Shown piece after piece: positions 32,249 to 33,008 of a stretch of DNA of 33,008 nucleotides; the first letter of the stretch is position 1, and each line of letters begins with the position of its first letter. The notes beneath the pieces were generated by a model. The model searched no databases and was not told the origin of the DNA. It saw only the letters and a list, made by a program, of their open reading frames with translations. Source of the DNA: Opitutaceae bacterium (GTDB lineage: Bacteria > Verrucomicrobiota > Verrucomicrobiia > Opitutales > Opitutaceae); contig JANQKU010000157.1 of assembly GCA_028280955.1 (NCBI GenBank), positions 1 through 33,008 of the forward strand, in the 5' to 3' direction. The translations under genes and the position numbers were made by a program.

Positions 32249-33008
32249 ATGAACGAAAAACAGGGTGATGTATTGATTGTGGGAGGAGGTGTCGGTGGCT
32301 GTGCGGCGGCTATAGCAGTTTGTCAGATGGGCTATCGGGTTGTGATGAGTGAAGAAACAGAGTGGATTGGGGGTCAATTGACCTCACAGGGGGTTCCTCC
32401 CGATGAGCATGGATGGATAGAAAAGTTTGGGTGTACTTCTACATACCGAAAGTTTCGGGAAGGCGTGCGCCGGTATTATAGAGACCATTATCCGTTAACT
32501 TCAGAGGCAGCAGAGAATGAACACCTTAACCCTGGAAATGGATGGGTTTCGCCGATTTGTCATGAACCCAAAGTGGCATTAGCCGTGCTGAAGGAAATGT
32601 TGGTGCCTTATGAAAAGTCTGGATTGCTGACAATTTTGCTGAGGCACAGGGTGATTGAAGCCGAGTTGCGGACTTCGGGAGTTATTTCGAAGGCTGTTTT
32701 ACGAAATTCTCTGTCTGATGAACATTTGGAAATCAAAGCGACTTATTTTTTAGATGCTTCGGAACTAGGAGATCTTTTACCTTTATGTGGAGCGAAGTAT
32801 GTAACGGGAGCGGAGTCACTGGAGCAGACGGGAGAAGCGAGTGCTCCCCCAAAGGCCTCCCCTGATAATGTGCAGTCGATTTCCATGTGTTTTGCCATGG
32901 ATCATTTGGAAGGGGAGAATCATGTGATTGAGATGCCCGAGATGTATCCCTATTGGGGGGACTATGTGCCTCAGCTCAGTCCTGCCTGGCCCGGAAAGCT
33001 ATTGAGCT
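32249..33008 (+). CDS. FAD-dependent oxidoreductase (FAD_oxidored type), 3' truncated by window end
   Basis: At least 253 residues are visible; no stop occurs before base 33008. The N-terminus has a Rossmann dinucleotide-binding motif, VLIVGGGVGGCAAAIAVCQMGYRVVMSEE. WIGGQLTSQGVPPDEH follows, characteristic of the FAD_oxidored family seen often in Planctomycetota and Verrucomicrobiota. A second FAD contact is suggested by YFLDASELGDLLPLCGAKYVTGAES near residues 166-190. Substrates of this family are mostly unknown; members often sit near carbohydrate or sulfatase genes. The ATG at 32249 has no strong Shine-Dalgarno, and the 224-bp divergent region before it contains only a small ACCCT/AGGGT hairpin (32079-32091). 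Confidence 0.87.
   Translation, partial: MNEKQGDVLIVGGGVGGCAAAIAVCQMGYRVVMSEETEWIGGQLTSQGVPPDEHGWIEKFGCTSTYRKFREGVRRYYRDHYPLTSEAAENEHLNPGNGWVSPICHEPKVALAVLKEMLVPYEKSGLLTILLRHRVIEAELRTSGVISKAVLRNSLSDEHLEIKATYFLDASELGDLLPLCGAKYVTGAESLEQTGEASAPPKASPDNVQSISMCFAMDHLEGENHVIEMPEMYPYWGDYVPQLSPAWPGKLLS

Overview
The window comes from a Gram-negative bacterial chromosome. It has an outer-membrane FadL-type porin, cytoplasmic two-component proteins and a G+C content that looks to be in the mid-40s percent by eye. Several gene types together suggest a Verrucomicrobiota/PVC or Bacteroidota-like background, with an Opitutae-type bacterium my best guess: a NagB/PIG-L fusion, an AmgK-like kinase fused to a RapZ C-terminal domain, an MFS protein with a HEAT-repeat tail, and a FAD_oxidored-type flavoprotein. 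This is inference; no rRNA or marker gene is present. Gene density is ordinary. I found no IS element, phage gene, CRISPR array or integrase.

Layout. 1-906 is the C-terminal part of a gene cut by the window edge, a PIG-L-type domain that has lost its metal ligands. Reverse-strand genes follow for GDPD and an MscS channel, with a good terminator between them. 2919-5054 is a tight two-gene operon: a sugar kinase fused to a RapZ sensor domain, then a MurU-like nucleotidyltransferase, probably for amino-sugar or cell-wall recycling. 5253-6185 holds a formate/nitrite channel and tRNA-Glu(CTC). 6190-11471 is a reverse-strand run: RibBX-type riboflavin protein, PadR regulator, membrane protein, two methyltransferases (one RsmG) and a conserved unknown. 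The PadR start codon lies inside a perfect 31-bp palindrome.

11597-17680 is a forward run: unknown acidic protein, AsnB, DoxX-like membrane protein, MFS-HEAT fusion and an unknown protein. 17693-24480 is reverse: a Na/phosphate cotransporter with PhoU-like tail, preceded by three 11-bp-spaced repeats resembling a Pho box; a very large protein I take to be pyrophosphate-type PEP carboxykinase; and an Old Yellow Enzyme. 24649-29363 is forward: an AEC transporter, a triple-PAS hybrid histidine kinase with two receiver domains, and its HPt partner. 29420-32024 is reverse: an unknown protein with kinase-like catalytic motifs and a FadL-family porin. A FAD-dependent oxidoreductase starts at 32249 and runs off the end.

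The points most worth following are enzyme domains that appear to have become sensors or scaffolds (PIG-L, GTP cyclohydrolase II), the kinase-RapZ fusion beside a MurU-like enzyme, the PadR palindrome, the putative Pho box before the phosphate transporter, and the PPi-PEPCK candidate.
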